Counted from the stretch's first letter, positions 8,996 to 17,749 are shown. The stretch: 64,000 bases of DNA from Rhizobium alarense (GCF_021555155.1 NZ_JAKGBU010000010.1:1-64000); one strand, 5' to 3'. Made by a program: numbers and translations. The notes: a model not told the origin generated them from the letters alone.

Positions 8996-9661
8996 ATGAA
9001 CGAGCTTGCCATCCGCCAGTCGATCATCGACCACTGCCGGGCCATGAACGCCTCCGGCCTCAACCAGGGCACATCCGGCAATATCTCCGTGCGCTTCGGC
9101 GAACGCATGCTGATCACGCCGTCCGGCATCCCCTATGACACGATGACGCCTGAGATGATCGCGTCGCTGCCGCTTTCGGGCGACGGAGACTATGACGGTC
9201 CGAAGAAGCCTTCGGTCGAATGGCCCTTCCATCTCGCGATCCAGAAGGCGCGGCCGGATGTCGGCGCCGTCGTGCACACACACTCGACCTTCGCGACGAT
9301 CCTTGCAATTGCGCGAAAGCCCATTCCCGCCTGCCACTACATGGTCGCGGCCTTCGGCGGCAGCGATGTTCGCGTGGCGGACTATGCGCGCTACGGCACG
9401 ACGGACCTCTCGGACAACATCATCCGCGCGATGGACGGCCGCTCGGCCTGCCTGATGGCGAACCACGGCATGATTGCGACCGGCGCGACGCTGGAAAAGG
9501 CGATGTGGGCGGCGGTCGAGCTCGAGACGCTGGCGAAGCAATATTACCACGCGCTGCTGATCGGCAATCCGGTGATCCTGCCCGACGCGGAGATCGCCGG
9601 CGTGCTCAAGGGTTTCGCGACGTACGGTCTGCAGGACGGAAAAGGCGGCAAGGCCGCGTGA
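8996..9661 (+). CDS. Class II aldolase/adducin family protein (L-fuculose-phosphate aldolase-like)
   Basis: 221 residues, normal for FucA/AraD-type aldolases. The phosphate-binding GTSGNIS (25-31), metal-site HTH (His94, His96), likely catalytic Glu75 and third metal His157 in MANHG are present. These zinc enzymes cleave or epimerise ketose 1-phosphates, releasing dihydroxyacetone phosphate in the FucA reaction; other members decarboxylate 3-oxo-tetronate phosphates (OtnC). It starts 7 bases after the dehydrogenase stop and precedes the GlpD-like gene, so it belongs to the operon. The substrate is not known. Confidence 0.85.
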   Translation: MNELAIRQSIIDHCRAMNASGLNQGTSGNISVRFGERMLITPSGIPYDTMTPEMIASLPLSGDGDYDGPKKPSVEWPFHLAIQKARPDVGAVVHTHSTFATILAIARKPIPACHYMVAAFGGSDVRVADYARYGTTDLSDNIIRAMDGRSACLMANHGMIATGATLEKAMWAAVELETLAKQYYHALLIGNPVILPDAEIAGVLKGFATYGLQDGKGGKAA

Positions 9662-9691
9662 GGCGGCGGCCGGACGGACAGGAGAAGAGAC

Positions 9692-11218
9692 GTGACAGCG
9701 GAAACCGGCATATACGACCTGCTCGTCATCGGCGGCGGCGTCAACGGTGCGGGCATCGCGCGCGACGCGGCGGGCAGGGGGCTTTCCGTGCTGCTCTGCG
9801 AGAAGGACGATCTGGCGCAGGGAACCAGCTCACGCTCCGGCAAGCTGGTGCATGGCGGGCTTCGCTATCTCGAATATTATGAGTTCCGGCTGGTGCGCGA
9901 GGCGCTGATCGAGCGCGAGGTGCTGCTGGAGGCAGCACCCCACATCATCTGGCCGATGCGCTTCGTGCTGCCGCACAATCCCGAGGATCGTCCGGCCTGG
10001 CTCGTGCGGCTCGGCCTTTTCCTCTACGACCATCTCGGCGGCCGCAAGCGCCTGCCGGCAACGCGCACGCTCGATCTGAAGACGGCCCCGGAGGGCGCGC
10101 CGATCCGCAACGAATACCGCAAGGCCTTCGAATATTCCGACTGCTGGGTGGATGATTCCCGGCTTGTCCTGCTCAATGCGTTGGATGCCGAAGCGAAGGG
10201 CGCGAAGGTGATGACCCGCACCGCCTGTTCGGTCGTGCGGCGCGATGGTCCGCTTTGGACGGCCGAACTGACAGATACATTGACGGGCGAGAAGCAGGCG
10301 GTCACGGCGCGCTGCCTCGTCAACACGGCCGGTCCCTGGGTCAACGACGTGATCGGCCGCGTCGCCGGCCTCAACTCGGCGCGCAACGTGCGGCTCGTCA
10401 AGGGCAGCCACATCATCGTGCCGAAATTCTGGGAGGGGCGGCAGGCCTATCTGGTGCAGAACCCGGACAAGCGGGTGATTTTCATCAACCCCTACCAGAA
10501 CGATCTGGCACTGATCGGCACGACCGATATTCCCTACGAGGGCCGGCCGGAGGACGTGGCGGCGGACGGCAACGAAATCGCCTATCTCTTGAAATCGGTG
10601 AACCGCTATTTCAAGCAGCAGCTCGTCGAAAGCGACATCATCCATTCCTTCTCGGGTGTCCGGCCGCTCTATGACGACAATGCGGAAAACCCGAGCGCGG
10701 TGACGCGCGACTACATTTTCGAGGTCGACGGCGACGACGGGAAGGCGCCGCTGCTCTCCGTCTTCGGCGGCAAGATCACCACCTTCCGCAAGCTGTCGGA
10801 ACACGCCCTGGAGAAGATCAGGCCGTTCTTCCCGGCGATGGGACCTGCCTGGACGGCGAAGGCCAGCCTGCCCGGCGGCGACATTCCGGATGCCGATTTC
10901 GATCAGTTCCTCGGCGAGCTTCGCGCCCGCTACCGTTTTCTGCCGCCCGATCTCGCCAAGCACTATGCCCGCCTCTACGGCACCCGGGCCTATCAATTGA
11001 TCGGCGATGCGGCCACCATTGCCGACCTTGGCGAGAGCTTCGGGCCTTATCTCCGGGAACGGGAGGTGCGTTTCCTCGTCGAGACCGAATGGGCCGTGAC
11101 ACCGGAGGACATTCTCGAGCGCCGTACCAAACACGGCCTGCACATGAACGAGGCGGAGAAGATAGCCTTCGCCGCATGGTTCAGCGGAGCCGAACAGAGA
11201 TTGAGAGCCGCGACCTGA
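9692..11218 (+). CDS. FAD-dependent polyol-phosphate dehydrogenase, GlpD/EryB family
   Basis: 508 residues starting at GTG with ribosome site AGGAGAAGAG. The FAD-binding motif is at 14-19 (GGGVNG), followed by GTSSRSGKLVHGGLRYLEYYE (about 45-65), the hallmark of glycerol-3-phosphate dehydrogenases. C-terminal DAO domain continues to about residue 500. GlpD and EryB are membrane-associated flavoproteins that pass electrons to quinone. Because the locus also holds EryA- and EryC-type genes, oxidation of L-erythritol 4-phosphate to a tetrulose phosphate (EryB) is likely. Sequence alone does not separate EryB from GlpD safely, so I give no gene symbol. Confidence 0.82.
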   Translation: MTAETGIYDLLVIGGGVNGAGIARDAAGRGLSVLLCEKDDLAQGTSSRSGKLVHGGLRYLEYYEFRLVREALIEREVLLEAAPHIIWPMRFVLPHNPEDRPAWLVRLGLFLYDHLGGRKRLPATRTLDLKTAPEGAPIRNEYRKAFEYSDCWVDDSRLVLLNALDAEAKGAKVMTRTACSVVRRDGPLWTAELTDTLTGEKQAVTARCLVNTAGPWVNDVIGRVAGLNSARNVRLVKGSHIIVPKFWEGRQAYLVQNPDKRVIFINPYQNDLALIGTTDIPYEGRPEDVAADGNEIAYLLKSVNRYFKQQLVESDIIHSFSGVRPLYDDNAENPSAVTRDYIFEVDGDDGKAPLLSVFGGKITTFRKLSEHALEKIRPFFPAMGPAWTAKASLPGGDIPDADFDQFLGELRARYRFLPPDLAKHYARLYGTRAYQLIGDAATIADLGESFGPYLREREVRFLVETEWAVTPEDILERRTKHGLHMNEAEKIAFAAWFSGAEQRLRAAT

Positions 11219-12276
11219 TGATACGCAGTCCCGAATTCGAAGCCCTCATCGCGCTTTCCGCCCGGATCGGCGCCGACCCGGCGCTGGTGCAGGGCGCGGG
11301 CGGAAACACCTCGATCAAGGAGGGCGGTACGCTCTGGATCAAGGCCTCGGGCCTCTGGCTGCGCGATGCGCTGAGGCGCGACCTGATGGTGCCGGTGGCG
11401 CTGGAGCCGCTGCTCGACGCGCTCGACCGCGACGATCCTTCGGCCGAGAAGGCACAGGACTATGTCGTCAAAGAGAAGAACCCCTCCGGCCTGCGCCCCT
11501 CCATCGAGACGACGGTGCATGCGCTGATGGAGCAGACGGTCGTGGTGCATGTGCATTGCGTCGAGACCATTGCACACGCGGTGCAGCAGAACGGCGAGAT
11601 CATCGCGGCCGAAAAGCTCGACGGGTTGGCGCATGCCTTCGTGCCCTATGCGCGTCCCGGCCTGCCCTTGGCGCGGGCCATCGCGTCGCGGATTGCGCCG
11701 GAGACCAGCGTTCTGATCCTCGGCAATCACGGGCTTGCGGTCGCCGGTGAGACGGTAGCGGAGGCGGCGGCGCTGCTGGAGGAGGTCTCGCGCCGGCTGG
11801 CGCTGCCGGCGCGACCCTTCGTCAGGCCGGATGTGCCGGCGCTGGAGCGGCTGGCGCTCGACAGCGCCTACCGGCTTCCCGACGATCCCGCCATCCACGG
11901 CGTGGCAACCGATCTTGCGAGTTGCCGGCATGCGGCCGGCGGCAGCCTCTATCCGGACCATGTCATTTTTCTCGGCAAGGGCTCCGTCATCGTCGAACCC
12001 GGCGGCACGGCGCTCGATATCGAGAAACAGCATGTCGAGGAGAGCCGGGCACTCCCTCCGGCGATCCTCTTCCCCGGCAAGGGCGTCCTCGTTTCAAAGG
12101 AAGCGAGCGAGGGGGCCCTTGCCATGGCGCGCTGCCTGTCGGACGTGGCCTCCCGCATTCCGGCGGCAGCGCGCCTGCGTTACTTTACCGAGGCGGAGAA
12201 TGGCGAACTGCTCGGCTGGGATGCGGAAAAATACCGGCAGGCGCTGAACCGGCCGGCAAACGGGGTGCTGCAATGA
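11218..12276 (+). CDS. Class II aldolase-family protein, RhaD-type N-domain alone
   Basis: 352 residues; its ATG overlaps the previous stop (TGATG). It resembles the aldolase half of the long bifunctional aldolase/short-chain-dehydrogenase proteins, with LVQGAGGNTSIK (24-35), Glu97, metal pair HVH (His111, His113) and LGNHGLAV near residue 175. The dehydrogenase half of those fusions is absent: the reading frame stops where it would begin. The protein should be a metal-dependent aldolase or epimerase acting on a sugar phosphate. A second class II aldolase just upstream suggests two different C-C bond or epimerisation steps in this pathway. Confidence 0.8.
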   Translation: MIRSPEFEALIALSARIGADPALVQGAGGNTSIKEGGTLWIKASGLWLRDALRRDLMVPVALEPLLDALDRDDPSAEKAQDYVVKEKNPSGLRPSIETTVHALMEQTVVVHVHCVETIAHAVQQNGEIIAAEKLDGLAHAFVPYARPGLPLARAIASRIAPETSVLILGNHGLAVAGETVAEAAALLEEVSRRLALPARPFVRPDVPALERLALDSAYRLPDDPAIHGVATDLASCRHAAGGSLYPDHVIFLGKGSVIVEPGGTALDIEKQHVEESRALPPAILFPGKGVLVSKEASEGALAMARCLSDVASRIPAAARLRYFTEAENGELLGWDAEKYRQALNRPANGVLQ

Positions 12277-13550
12277 GCACGCCCGTCGTCGCCGGCATCG
12301 ACATCGGCACATCCGGCGTACGCGCGGTCGCGATGACGGAAGCGGGCGACGTCGTTGCATCGGGCGCGACGAAACTCGCGGCATTTTCCACCGATCACCG
12401 CGATCCCGCCGTCTGGCGTCGGGCGATGCAGATCGCACTGGCCGGGATGCTGGGCGCGTTGAACGACGAGAGGATCGTCGCAGTCGCGATCGACGGGACG
12501 TCCGGCACGCTGCTGCCGGTCGATGAAGAGGGGCGGCCGCTGGCTGTGCCGATGATGTACAACGATCCCGTCACCGATGCCGCGATCCTCGAAGCCGTGT
12601 CGGCCAATGCTGCGCGCGAAAGTGCCGCGCACGGACCGACCTCCGGGCTTGCCAAGGCGATCGGCTTCCAGAGCCTTCCGGGTGTCGCGCGGGTGATCCA
12701 CCAGGCGGACTGGTTGTCCGGGTTGCTGATTGGCCGTTTCGACGTCTCCGACGAGAACAATGCCCTGAAGACCGGCTACGATCCGGTCGACCGCCGCTGG
12801 CCGGACTGGATCGCCGCGACGGGTGCCCGGCCGGAGTTGCTGCCGCAGGTGCTGCCGGCCGGATCGCCGGTCGGTCCGGTTGCGGCCCAGGCGGCCGCCG
12901 AATTTGGCCTTCCGTCCGGCGCGCTCGTCGTCACGGGCACGACGGACGGCTGCGCCTCCTTCCTTGCGACCGGCGCCGACCGGCCGGGCGACGGCGTGTC
13001 GGCGCTCGGCACGACGCTGACGGTGAAGATGCTCTCCGACCGGCCGCTCTTTGCGCCGGACTACGGGCTCTACAGCCACCGCATCGGCGACATGTGGCTG
13101 GCCGGCGGCGCCTCGAACACCGGCGGCGTCGTACTGGCACAGCATTTTTCCGGCGAGCGTATCGCGGAACTCTCGGGCCTCATCGATCCGGAGACGGATA
13201 CGGGGCTCGACTACTATCCGCTGCCGAAGCCCGGCGAGCGGTTTCCGGTCAGTGATCCGGTGCTTCCCCCGCGCATGACGCCGCGTCCCGACAGCGATGC
13301 CGAATTTCTGAAGGCGATCTTCGAGGGCATCGCCGGCATCGAAGCGCTCGCCTATCGACGGCTGTTGGACCTCGGCGGACCGCAGCTCGGCTCGATCAGA
13401 AGCGTCGGCGGCGGCGCTGCCAATGCCGTCTGGCAACGCATCCGCCAGCGACGGCTCGGCGTGCCCTTCCTGCCGGTTCTCTCGGAAGAGGCGGCGGCCG
13501 GCACGGCGCGGCTGGCTCTGGCAGGTGCCAGAAAGGCGGGTGTGCTGTGA
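12273..13550 (+). CDS. Short FGGY kinase of the cyanobacterial/plant D-ribulokinase (SePSK) type
   Basis: 425 residues, about 80 shorter than usual FGGY kinases and almost the same as the Synechococcus D-ribulose kinase SePSK (426). Matching segments are DIGTSGVRA (10-18), AIDGTSGTLLPVDEEGRPL near residue 70, DENNALKTGYDP near 160, TGTTDGCASFLATGA near 218, GASNTGGV near 275 and LPKPGERFPVSDP near 318. The family phosphorylates D-ribulose and possibly related ketoses at O5. ATGA overlap with the aldolase gene places it in the same transcript. A second kinase of a separate family branch means a second free ketose is phosphorylated in this pathway. Substrate by homology only. Confidence 0.8.
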   Translation: MSTPVVAGIDIGTSGVRAVAMTEAGDVVASGATKLAAFSTDHRDPAVWRRAMQIALAGMLGALNDERIVAVAIDGTSGTLLPVDEEGRPLAVPMMYNDPVTDAAILEAVSANAARESAAHGPTSGLAKAIGFQSLPGVARVIHQADWLSGLLIGRFDVSDENNALKTGYDPVDRRWPDWIAATGARPELLPQVLPAGSPVGPVAAQAAAEFGLPSGALVVTGTTDGCASFLATGADRPGDGVSALGTTLTVKMLSDRPLFAPDYGLYSHRIGDMWLAGGASNTGGVVLAQHFSGERIAELSGLIDPETDTGLDYYPLPKPGERFPVSDPVLPPRMTPRPDSDAEFLKAIFEGIAGIEALAYRRLLDLGGPQLGSIRSVGGGAANAVWQRIRQRRLGVPFLPVLSEEAAAGTARLALAGARKAGVL

Positions 13551-14386
13551 ATGTGCCCGTAAAGATCGCCGGGCTCGGCGCGGTGGCCGACCGTTTCGAC
13601 TGTTTCCTCGTCGACCAGTTCGGCGTGCTGCGCGACGGGCGCGGACCCTATCCGGGTGCCGCCGAAACGCTGTCGCGCCTGAAGGCGGCGGGCAAGCGCG
13701 TCATCATCCTGTCGAATTCGGGGAAGCGCGCGGCGGAAAACAGCCGGCGGCTTGCGGCAATCGGCTTCGACGAGGCGAATTGGGATCTGTTCCTCACGTC
13801 GGGCGAGACGGCCTGGCGTATCCTGAAGGCCGAAATGGCGGACGGTATCGAGCGGCGCTGCCTGCTGATCAGCCGTGACGGCGACACCTCGGCGATCGAC
13901 GGGCTCGGTTTGGTGCAGACGGCAACGGGTGCCGACGCCGACGTGGTGATGATCTCTGCCAGCGAAGGCGACCGCTATCCGCTCGACCATTACCGCACTC
14001 TGCTGGAGCCGGCCGCCCGGCGTGGCGTCGCCTGCTTCTGCACCAATCCCGACAAGGTCATGCTGACGCGCGACGGCGAGGCCTTCGGGGCGGGGCGCAT
14101 CGCGGACCTCTACGCGGAACTGGGCGGCACCGTGCGCTGGATCGGCAAACCGTTCTCCGACATCTATGCCGAGGCAATGCGGTTCCTCGGCGCGCCGGAC
14201 CCGTCGCGCGTCGTCTGCATCGGCGACAGCATCGAGCATGACATCGCGGGTGCCCAAGGCGCCGGCCTTGCCTCGGTCCTCGTTGCGACCGGCATCCTGG
14301 CCCGTGCAGACGATGCCGAGCGGGCGCGGCTCTACCGCGAGCACGGCGCGATGCCCGACTTCATCCTCCCGCAGTTTCTCTGGTAG
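13547..14386 (+). CDS. HAD-IIA hydrolase, TIGR01459-like (NagD-like phosphatase family)
   Basis: 279 residues, GTG start overlapping the kinase stop (GTGA). Motif I is VDQFGVL near residue 21: the nucleophile Asp is kept but the usual general acid at +2 is Phe, a replacement by an aromatic that this subfamily (often DVWGV) tolerates. Motif II Ser lies in VIILSNSG near 60; motif III Lys in WIGKPFSDIY near 203; motif IV is CIGDSIEHDI near 224. Likely a sugar-phosphate phosphatase, or a repair enzyme that removes dead-end phosphates made by the kinases; this role is inferred from its position between two kinase-type steps and EryC. Confidence 0.78.
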   Translation: MNVPVKIAGLGAVADRFDCFLVDQFGVLRDGRGPYPGAAETLSRLKAAGKRVIILSNSGKRAAENSRRLAAIGFDEANWDLFLTSGETAWRILKAEMADGIERRCLLISRDGDTSAIDGLGLVQTATGADADVVMISASEGDRYPLDHYRTLLEPAARRGVACFCTNPDKVMLTRDGEAFGAGRIADLYAELGGTVRWIGKPFSDIYAEAMRFLGAPDPSRVVCIGDSIEHDIAGAQGAGLASVLVATGILARADDAERARLYREHGAMPDFILPQFLW

Positions 14387-14403
14387 GCGCAAGGACTTCG
14401 CCC

Positions 14404-15330
14404 ATGCCCTTCACGCTCTCGCTCAACACGAACCCGCTGGTGAACCGCTTCGCCGAGGCCGACGACCTGATCGACACGATCGCCGAGACAATCCGTGTCT
14501 GTCATGTCCAGCTTACCCATGAATTCGTCAATCCGGGCTGGCCGGCCGCGACAATTGCGAAACAGCTGCGCGCCTTCCGCCGGGCACTCGACCGGACGGG
14601 CGTCAAGGTGACCTCCGGCATGACCGGGCCCTATGGCCGGCTCAACCATTTCGGCCATCCGGATGCCGATGTCCGGCGCTACTATATCGACTGGTTCAAG
14701 ACCTTTGCCGACATTTCCGCCGAACTCGGCGCGGCCGGCATGGGCACGCAGTTCGCGATCTTCACGCACAAGGATTATGACGACCCGGCGCGTCGCGAGG
14801 ACCTGATGACGGTCGCCATCGACTGCTGGGCGGAGGTCGCCGAGCACGGCAAGGCGGCAGGACTCGACTATATCTTCTGGGAGCCGATGTCGGTCGGGCG
14901 CGAGTTCGGCCATACGATCGCCGAATGCCGGGCGCTGGACACGCGGCTGGCGGCATCGGGCCTGGCGCTGCCCTTCCTGATGATGGTCGATATCGACCAT
15001 GGCGACGTGACCTCGCCGGACCCCGCCGACGTCGACCCCTATGCCTGGGCAGAGGCATTTCCGCCGCGCTCGCCGATCATCCACGTCAAGCAGTCGTCGA
15101 TGAACAAGGGCGGCCACTGGCCGTTTACCGCGCAGTACAACGCGGACGGACGCATCCAGCCGCAAAGGCTGCTCGACGCCGTCCGGCGGGGCGGCGGCAC
15201 GGACAACGAGATCTGCCTCGAACTGTCGTTCCGCGAACGCGAGCCGACCGACCATCGCGTGGTCGAGATGATCCGGGAGTCCGTCGAATTCTGGGAGCCC
15301 CATATCGACACCGGCTTCAACCGGCACTGA
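14404..15330 (+). CDS. eryC: L-3-tetrulose-4-phosphate isomerase/racemase-like protein (EryC)
   Basis: 308 residues, TIM-barrel sugar isomerase/epimerase. It closely follows the Brucella EryC sequence as I know it: SLNTNPLVNRFAE near residue 5, TSGMTGPYGRLNHFGHPD near 72, GTQFAIFTHKD near 114, FWEPMSVGREFG near 158 and NEICLELSFRERE near 272. EryC converts the product of EryB toward L-erythrulose 1-phosphate in the erythritol route. The gene follows the HAD gene after 17 bases and ends this transcript. The match is the strongest sign that the locus handles a four-carbon polyol. Confidence 0.85.
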   Translation: MPFTLSLNTNPLVNRFAEADDLIDTIAETIRVCHVQLTHEFVNPGWPAATIAKQLRAFRRALDRTGVKVTSGMTGPYGRLNHFGHPDADVRRYYIDWFKTFADISAELGAAGMGTQFAIFTHKDYDDPARREDLMTVAIDCWAEVAEHGKAAGLDYIFWEPMSVGREFGHTIAECRALDTRLAASGLALPFLMMVDIDHGDVTSPDPADVDPYAWAEAFPPRSPIIHVKQSSMNKGGHWPFTAQYNADGRIQPQRLLDAVRRGGGTDNEICLELSFREREPTDHRVVEMIRESVEFWEPHIDTGFNRH

Positions 15331-15377
15331 CCTTCCCCGCGGGGGAGCGTTTTAGAGACGGCGCTCATCCGCTCTTC

Positions 15378-15416
15378 GCCCCTGTTCCCGTTGCCGGCGG
15401 GGCAGGGGTGCTTTTT
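15378..15416 (+). terminator. Rho-independent terminator-like hairpin after eryC
   Basis: CCCCTG (15379-15384) pairs with CAGGGG (15403-15408), followed by TGC and five T residues (15412-15416). It lies between eryC and the AT-rich control region of the DeoR gene, so it probably ends the long kinase/aldolase transcript. Confidence 0.55.
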
Positions 15417-15452
15417 GTTGGCGTCACGGTAAATCTTCACATTATCGACTTA

Positions 15453-15485
15453 TGTAACATTGAAAAGTCACATGTTAATGTTACA
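15453..15485 (+). promoter_or_regulatory. AT-rich inverted repeat, likely DeoR-type operator
   Basis: TGTAACATT (15453-15461) and AATGTTACA (15477-15485) are perfect 9-base inverted repeats 15 bases apart. ATGTTA also occurs twice head to tail (15472-15477, 15478-15483). The block is strikingly AT-rich in a GC-rich region and lies about 80 bases before the DeoR-family gene. Likely the binding site for that regulator and the promoter for the DeoR-tpiA-rpiB unit. Confidence 0.6.
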
Positions 15486-15563
15486 TTGCGACCGTGGACG
15501 GGAGAAATCTCACGGCCACGCCATCGGATCGGAAGGGCGCGCCCTGAAGGCTGCGAAAGTCGC

Positions 15564-16349
15564 ATGAAACCGGAAGACAGACGCCAGAGCCTCATGGACC
15601 TCCTTCTGGAGGCGGGCAGTGCCTCGGTCGAGGACATGGCCAACCGGTTCGGTGTCTCCCGCATGACCATCCACCGGGATCTTGACGACCTCGAACAGGC
15701 CGGTCTCCTGCGCAAGGTCCATGGCGGCGCATCGATCGAGTCGAGCCCGCAGTTCGAAAGCGATTTCCGCTACCGCGAACGCATCGGTCTTGCCGAGAAG
15801 CGCGCCATCGCGGCACTCGCCGCCGGCCTGATCGAACCCGGCCAGATCGTCATCCTCGACGACAGTTCGACGGTCGGTGCGATGGCGCCGCTGCTGCTCG
15901 GCCTTCGTCCGCTGACTGTCATCACGAACAATCTTTCTGTCATGAACACGCTTGCCGGCATCGCCGGCATCACGCTGATTTCGCTTGGCGGGCAGTTCAG
16001 CAAGAAGTTCAACGGCTTCTTCGGCATCGTCGCGGAGGAGGCGCTGAAGACGCTGCGCGCGGACGCGGCCTTTCTCTCGACATCGGCGATCGAGGGCGCG
16101 CAGGCCTTCCACCAGGACCAGGAGGTCATCCAGATCAAGCGGCAGATGCTGCGTTCGGCGCGGCGGCGCTACCTGCTCGCCGACCATGAGAAGTTCGGGC
16201 GGCAGGCGCTGCATTTTTTCACGGGTCTCGACGCCTTCGACGCAGTGCTGACGGGAGCGGCGGTGAGCAATGCCGCCCGACAGCCGCTCGCCGAGGCCGG
16301 CGTTGCCCTCATGACGACGGACAGGGACACATCGGAGCAGGCGGCATGA
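15564..16349 (+). CDS. DeoR-family transcriptional regulator (EryR-like)
   Basis: 261 residues. N-terminal DeoR helix-turn-helix at about 6-58 (RFGVSRMTIHRDLDDLEQAG) is followed by the DeoRC sensor domain, which is related to ribose-5-phosphate isomerase A, with VILDDSSTV near residue 93 and YLLADHEKFG near 202. DeoR proteins sense a sugar phosphate and usually repress. In Brucella and rhizobia a DeoR protein lies directly before tpiA2 and rpiB of the erythritol route, exactly as here. The start at 15564 gives the expected N-terminus; the frame is open further upstream but without a family match. Confidence 0.85.
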   Translation: MKPEDRRQSLMDLLLEAGSASVEDMANRFGVSRMTIHRDLDDLEQAGLLRKVHGGASIESSPQFESDFRYRERIGLAEKRAIAALAAGLIEPGQIVILDDSSTVGAMAPLLLGLRPLTVITNNLSVMNTLAGIAGITLISLGGQFSKKFNGFFGIVAEEALKTLRADAAFLSTSAIEGAQAFHQDQEVIQIKRQMLRSARRRYLLADHEKFGRQALHFFTGLDAFDAVLTGAAVSNAARQPLAEAGVALMTTDRDTSEQAA

Positions 16350-17113
16350 CGAAACCGGACCTCTGGGTCGGAACGAGCTTCAAGATGAACAAGGTTCTGG
16401 CGGAGGGGCTTGCCTTTGCCGCGGCGCTCAAGGCGGCCGACGGTGAACGCGACGCCCGCGTCCAGCGCTTCGTCATCCCGCCGTTCACCGCCGTGCGCGA
16501 GGTGAAGACGGCGCTTGCCGGCACCAGCGTCAAGGTCGGCGCGCAAAACATGCACTGGGACGATGCGGGCGCCTGGACCGGCGAGGTCTCGCCGGTGATG
16601 TTGACGGATTGCAAGCTCGACATCGTCGAACTCGGCCACAGCGAGCGGCGCGAGCATTTCGGCGAGACGGACCGGACCGTGGGACTGAAGACGGCAGCCG
16701 CCGTCCGCCACGGCCTGATCCCGCTCATCTGCATCGGCGAGACGCTTGCCGAGCGCGAGGCGGGCAGCGCCGACGCGGTGCTCCGCCGGCAGGTCGAAGG
16801 CGCCCTGGAATGGCTCGAAGGCGAGGCGAGGGTGGCCGAGATCCTGCTTGCCTACGAGCCGGTCTGGGCAATCGGCGTCAACGGCATTCCCGCCACGGCC
16901 GGCTATGCCGACGAGCGCCATGCGATGATCGCCGAGGTCGCCGAAGGCGTGCTCGGGCGCCGCATTCCGGTGCTCTACGGCGGCAGCGTCAACCCCGGCA
17001 ACTGCGAGGAGCTGATCGCCATGCCGCATATCGACGGCCTCTTCATCGGCCGTTCGGCCTGGGCGGTCGAGGGGTATCTCGACATCCTCTCCCGCGTTTC
17101 CAAAGCCATCTAG
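16346..17113 (+). CDS. eryH: Triosephosphate-isomerase-like L-erythrulose-1-phosphate isomerase (EryH/TpiA2)
   Basis: 255 residues, ATGA overlap with the regulator. The TIM catalytic set is kept: Lys13, His98 in ELGHSERR, Glu171 in AYEPVWAIG and the phosphate loop YGGSVNPGN near 212. The N-terminal NWKMN of true TIM reads TSFKMN, so the conserved Asn before the Lys is changed, as in the erythritol-specific paralogues. EryH converts L-erythrulose 1-phosphate to D-erythrulose 4-phosphate. The gene context (DeoR before, RpiB after) agrees with the second tpi copy of Rhizobiales, not the glycolytic one. Confidence 0.85.
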   Translation: MTKPDLWVGTSFKMNKVLAEGLAFAAALKAADGERDARVQRFVIPPFTAVREVKTALAGTSVKVGAQNMHWDDAGAWTGEVSPVMLTDCKLDIVELGHSERREHFGETDRTVGLKTAAAVRHGLIPLICIGETLAEREAGSADAVLRRQVEGALEWLEGEARVAEILLAYEPVWAIGVNGIPATAGYADERHAMIAEVAEGVLGRRIPVLYGGSVNPGNCEELIAMPHIDGLFIGRSAWAVEGYLDILSRVSKAI

Positions 17114-17141
17114 TTCAACGGTATCAGGAAGGAACCATCCC

Positions 17142-17582
17142 ATGAAAATCGCCATCGGAGCCGACAGCGCCGGCAAGCCGCTGCTCGACGTCATCGAAGC
17201 CCATCTCGCCACGAAGACGGACGTCACTGTCGCCAATCTCAGTCAGTCCGGCTTCTACGCCGACCTGTCCAAGAAGCTCGCCGAGACCATCGTCGCGGGC
17301 GAGAACGAGCGCGGCATCCTCGTCTGCGGCACCGGCATCGGCGTTTCGATCTCGGCCAACAAGGTCCCCGGCATCCGCGCCGCGCTGACGCATGACACCT
17401 ATTCGGCCGAGCGGGCCGCCAAGTCGAACAACGCGCAGATCATCACCATGGGTGCCCGCGTCATCGGCCCGGAACTCGCCAAGGCGATCGTCGACAAGTG
17501 GCTGGAATCGGAATTCGATCCGAACGGCTCGTCGGCCGACAACGTCAAGGCGATCGACCGGCTGGATACAGGCAAGGCCTGA
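17142..17582 (+). CDS. eryI: RpiB-type D-erythrulose-4-phosphate isomerase (EryI)
   Basis: 146 residues, normal RpiB length. The start [14 protein letters not shown] and the loop [15 protein letters not shown] with catalytic Cys62 are classic for ribose-5-phosphate isomerase B. In erythritol users the paralogue EryI turns D-erythrulose 4-phosphate into D-erythrose 4-phosphate, which enters the pentose phosphate pathway. A ribosome site AGGAAGGAACC precedes the start, 28 bases after eryH. Plain ribose-5-phosphate isomerase activity is the alternative. Confidence 0.83.
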   Translation: MKIAIGADSAGKPLLDVIEAHLATKTDVTVANLSQSGFYADLSKKLAETIVAGENERGILVCGTGIGVSISANKVPGIRAALTHDTYSAERAAKSNNAQIITMGARVIGPELAKAIVDKWLESEFDPNGSSADNVKAIDRLDTGKA

Positions 17583-17621
17583 GGCGCCGGACGGGGATTC
17601 TCTCAGGCATGCCTGACACAA

Positions 17622-17647
17622 AACGCCAGGCAGCGATGCCCGGCGTT
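17622..17647 (+). terminator. Possible terminator or mRNA-end hairpin after rpiB
   Basis: AACGCC (17622-17627) can pair with GGCGTT (17642-17647), with inner GGC/GCC pairing extending the stem. The downstream bases are TCTCGATT, so the T-run is poor. It is 40 bases after the rpiB stop. A 14-base palindrome TCAGGCATGCCTGA lies just before it. Confidence 0.35.
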
Positions 17648-17749
17648 CTCGATTCTGGAATCTGGAAAGGATTTCAGCCGGTTGGCGCCGTCGTCTGCAA
17701 GGTTGATTCCGCTTGTTGATGTGGTGATTCACATTCCGCACTGTGGTCG

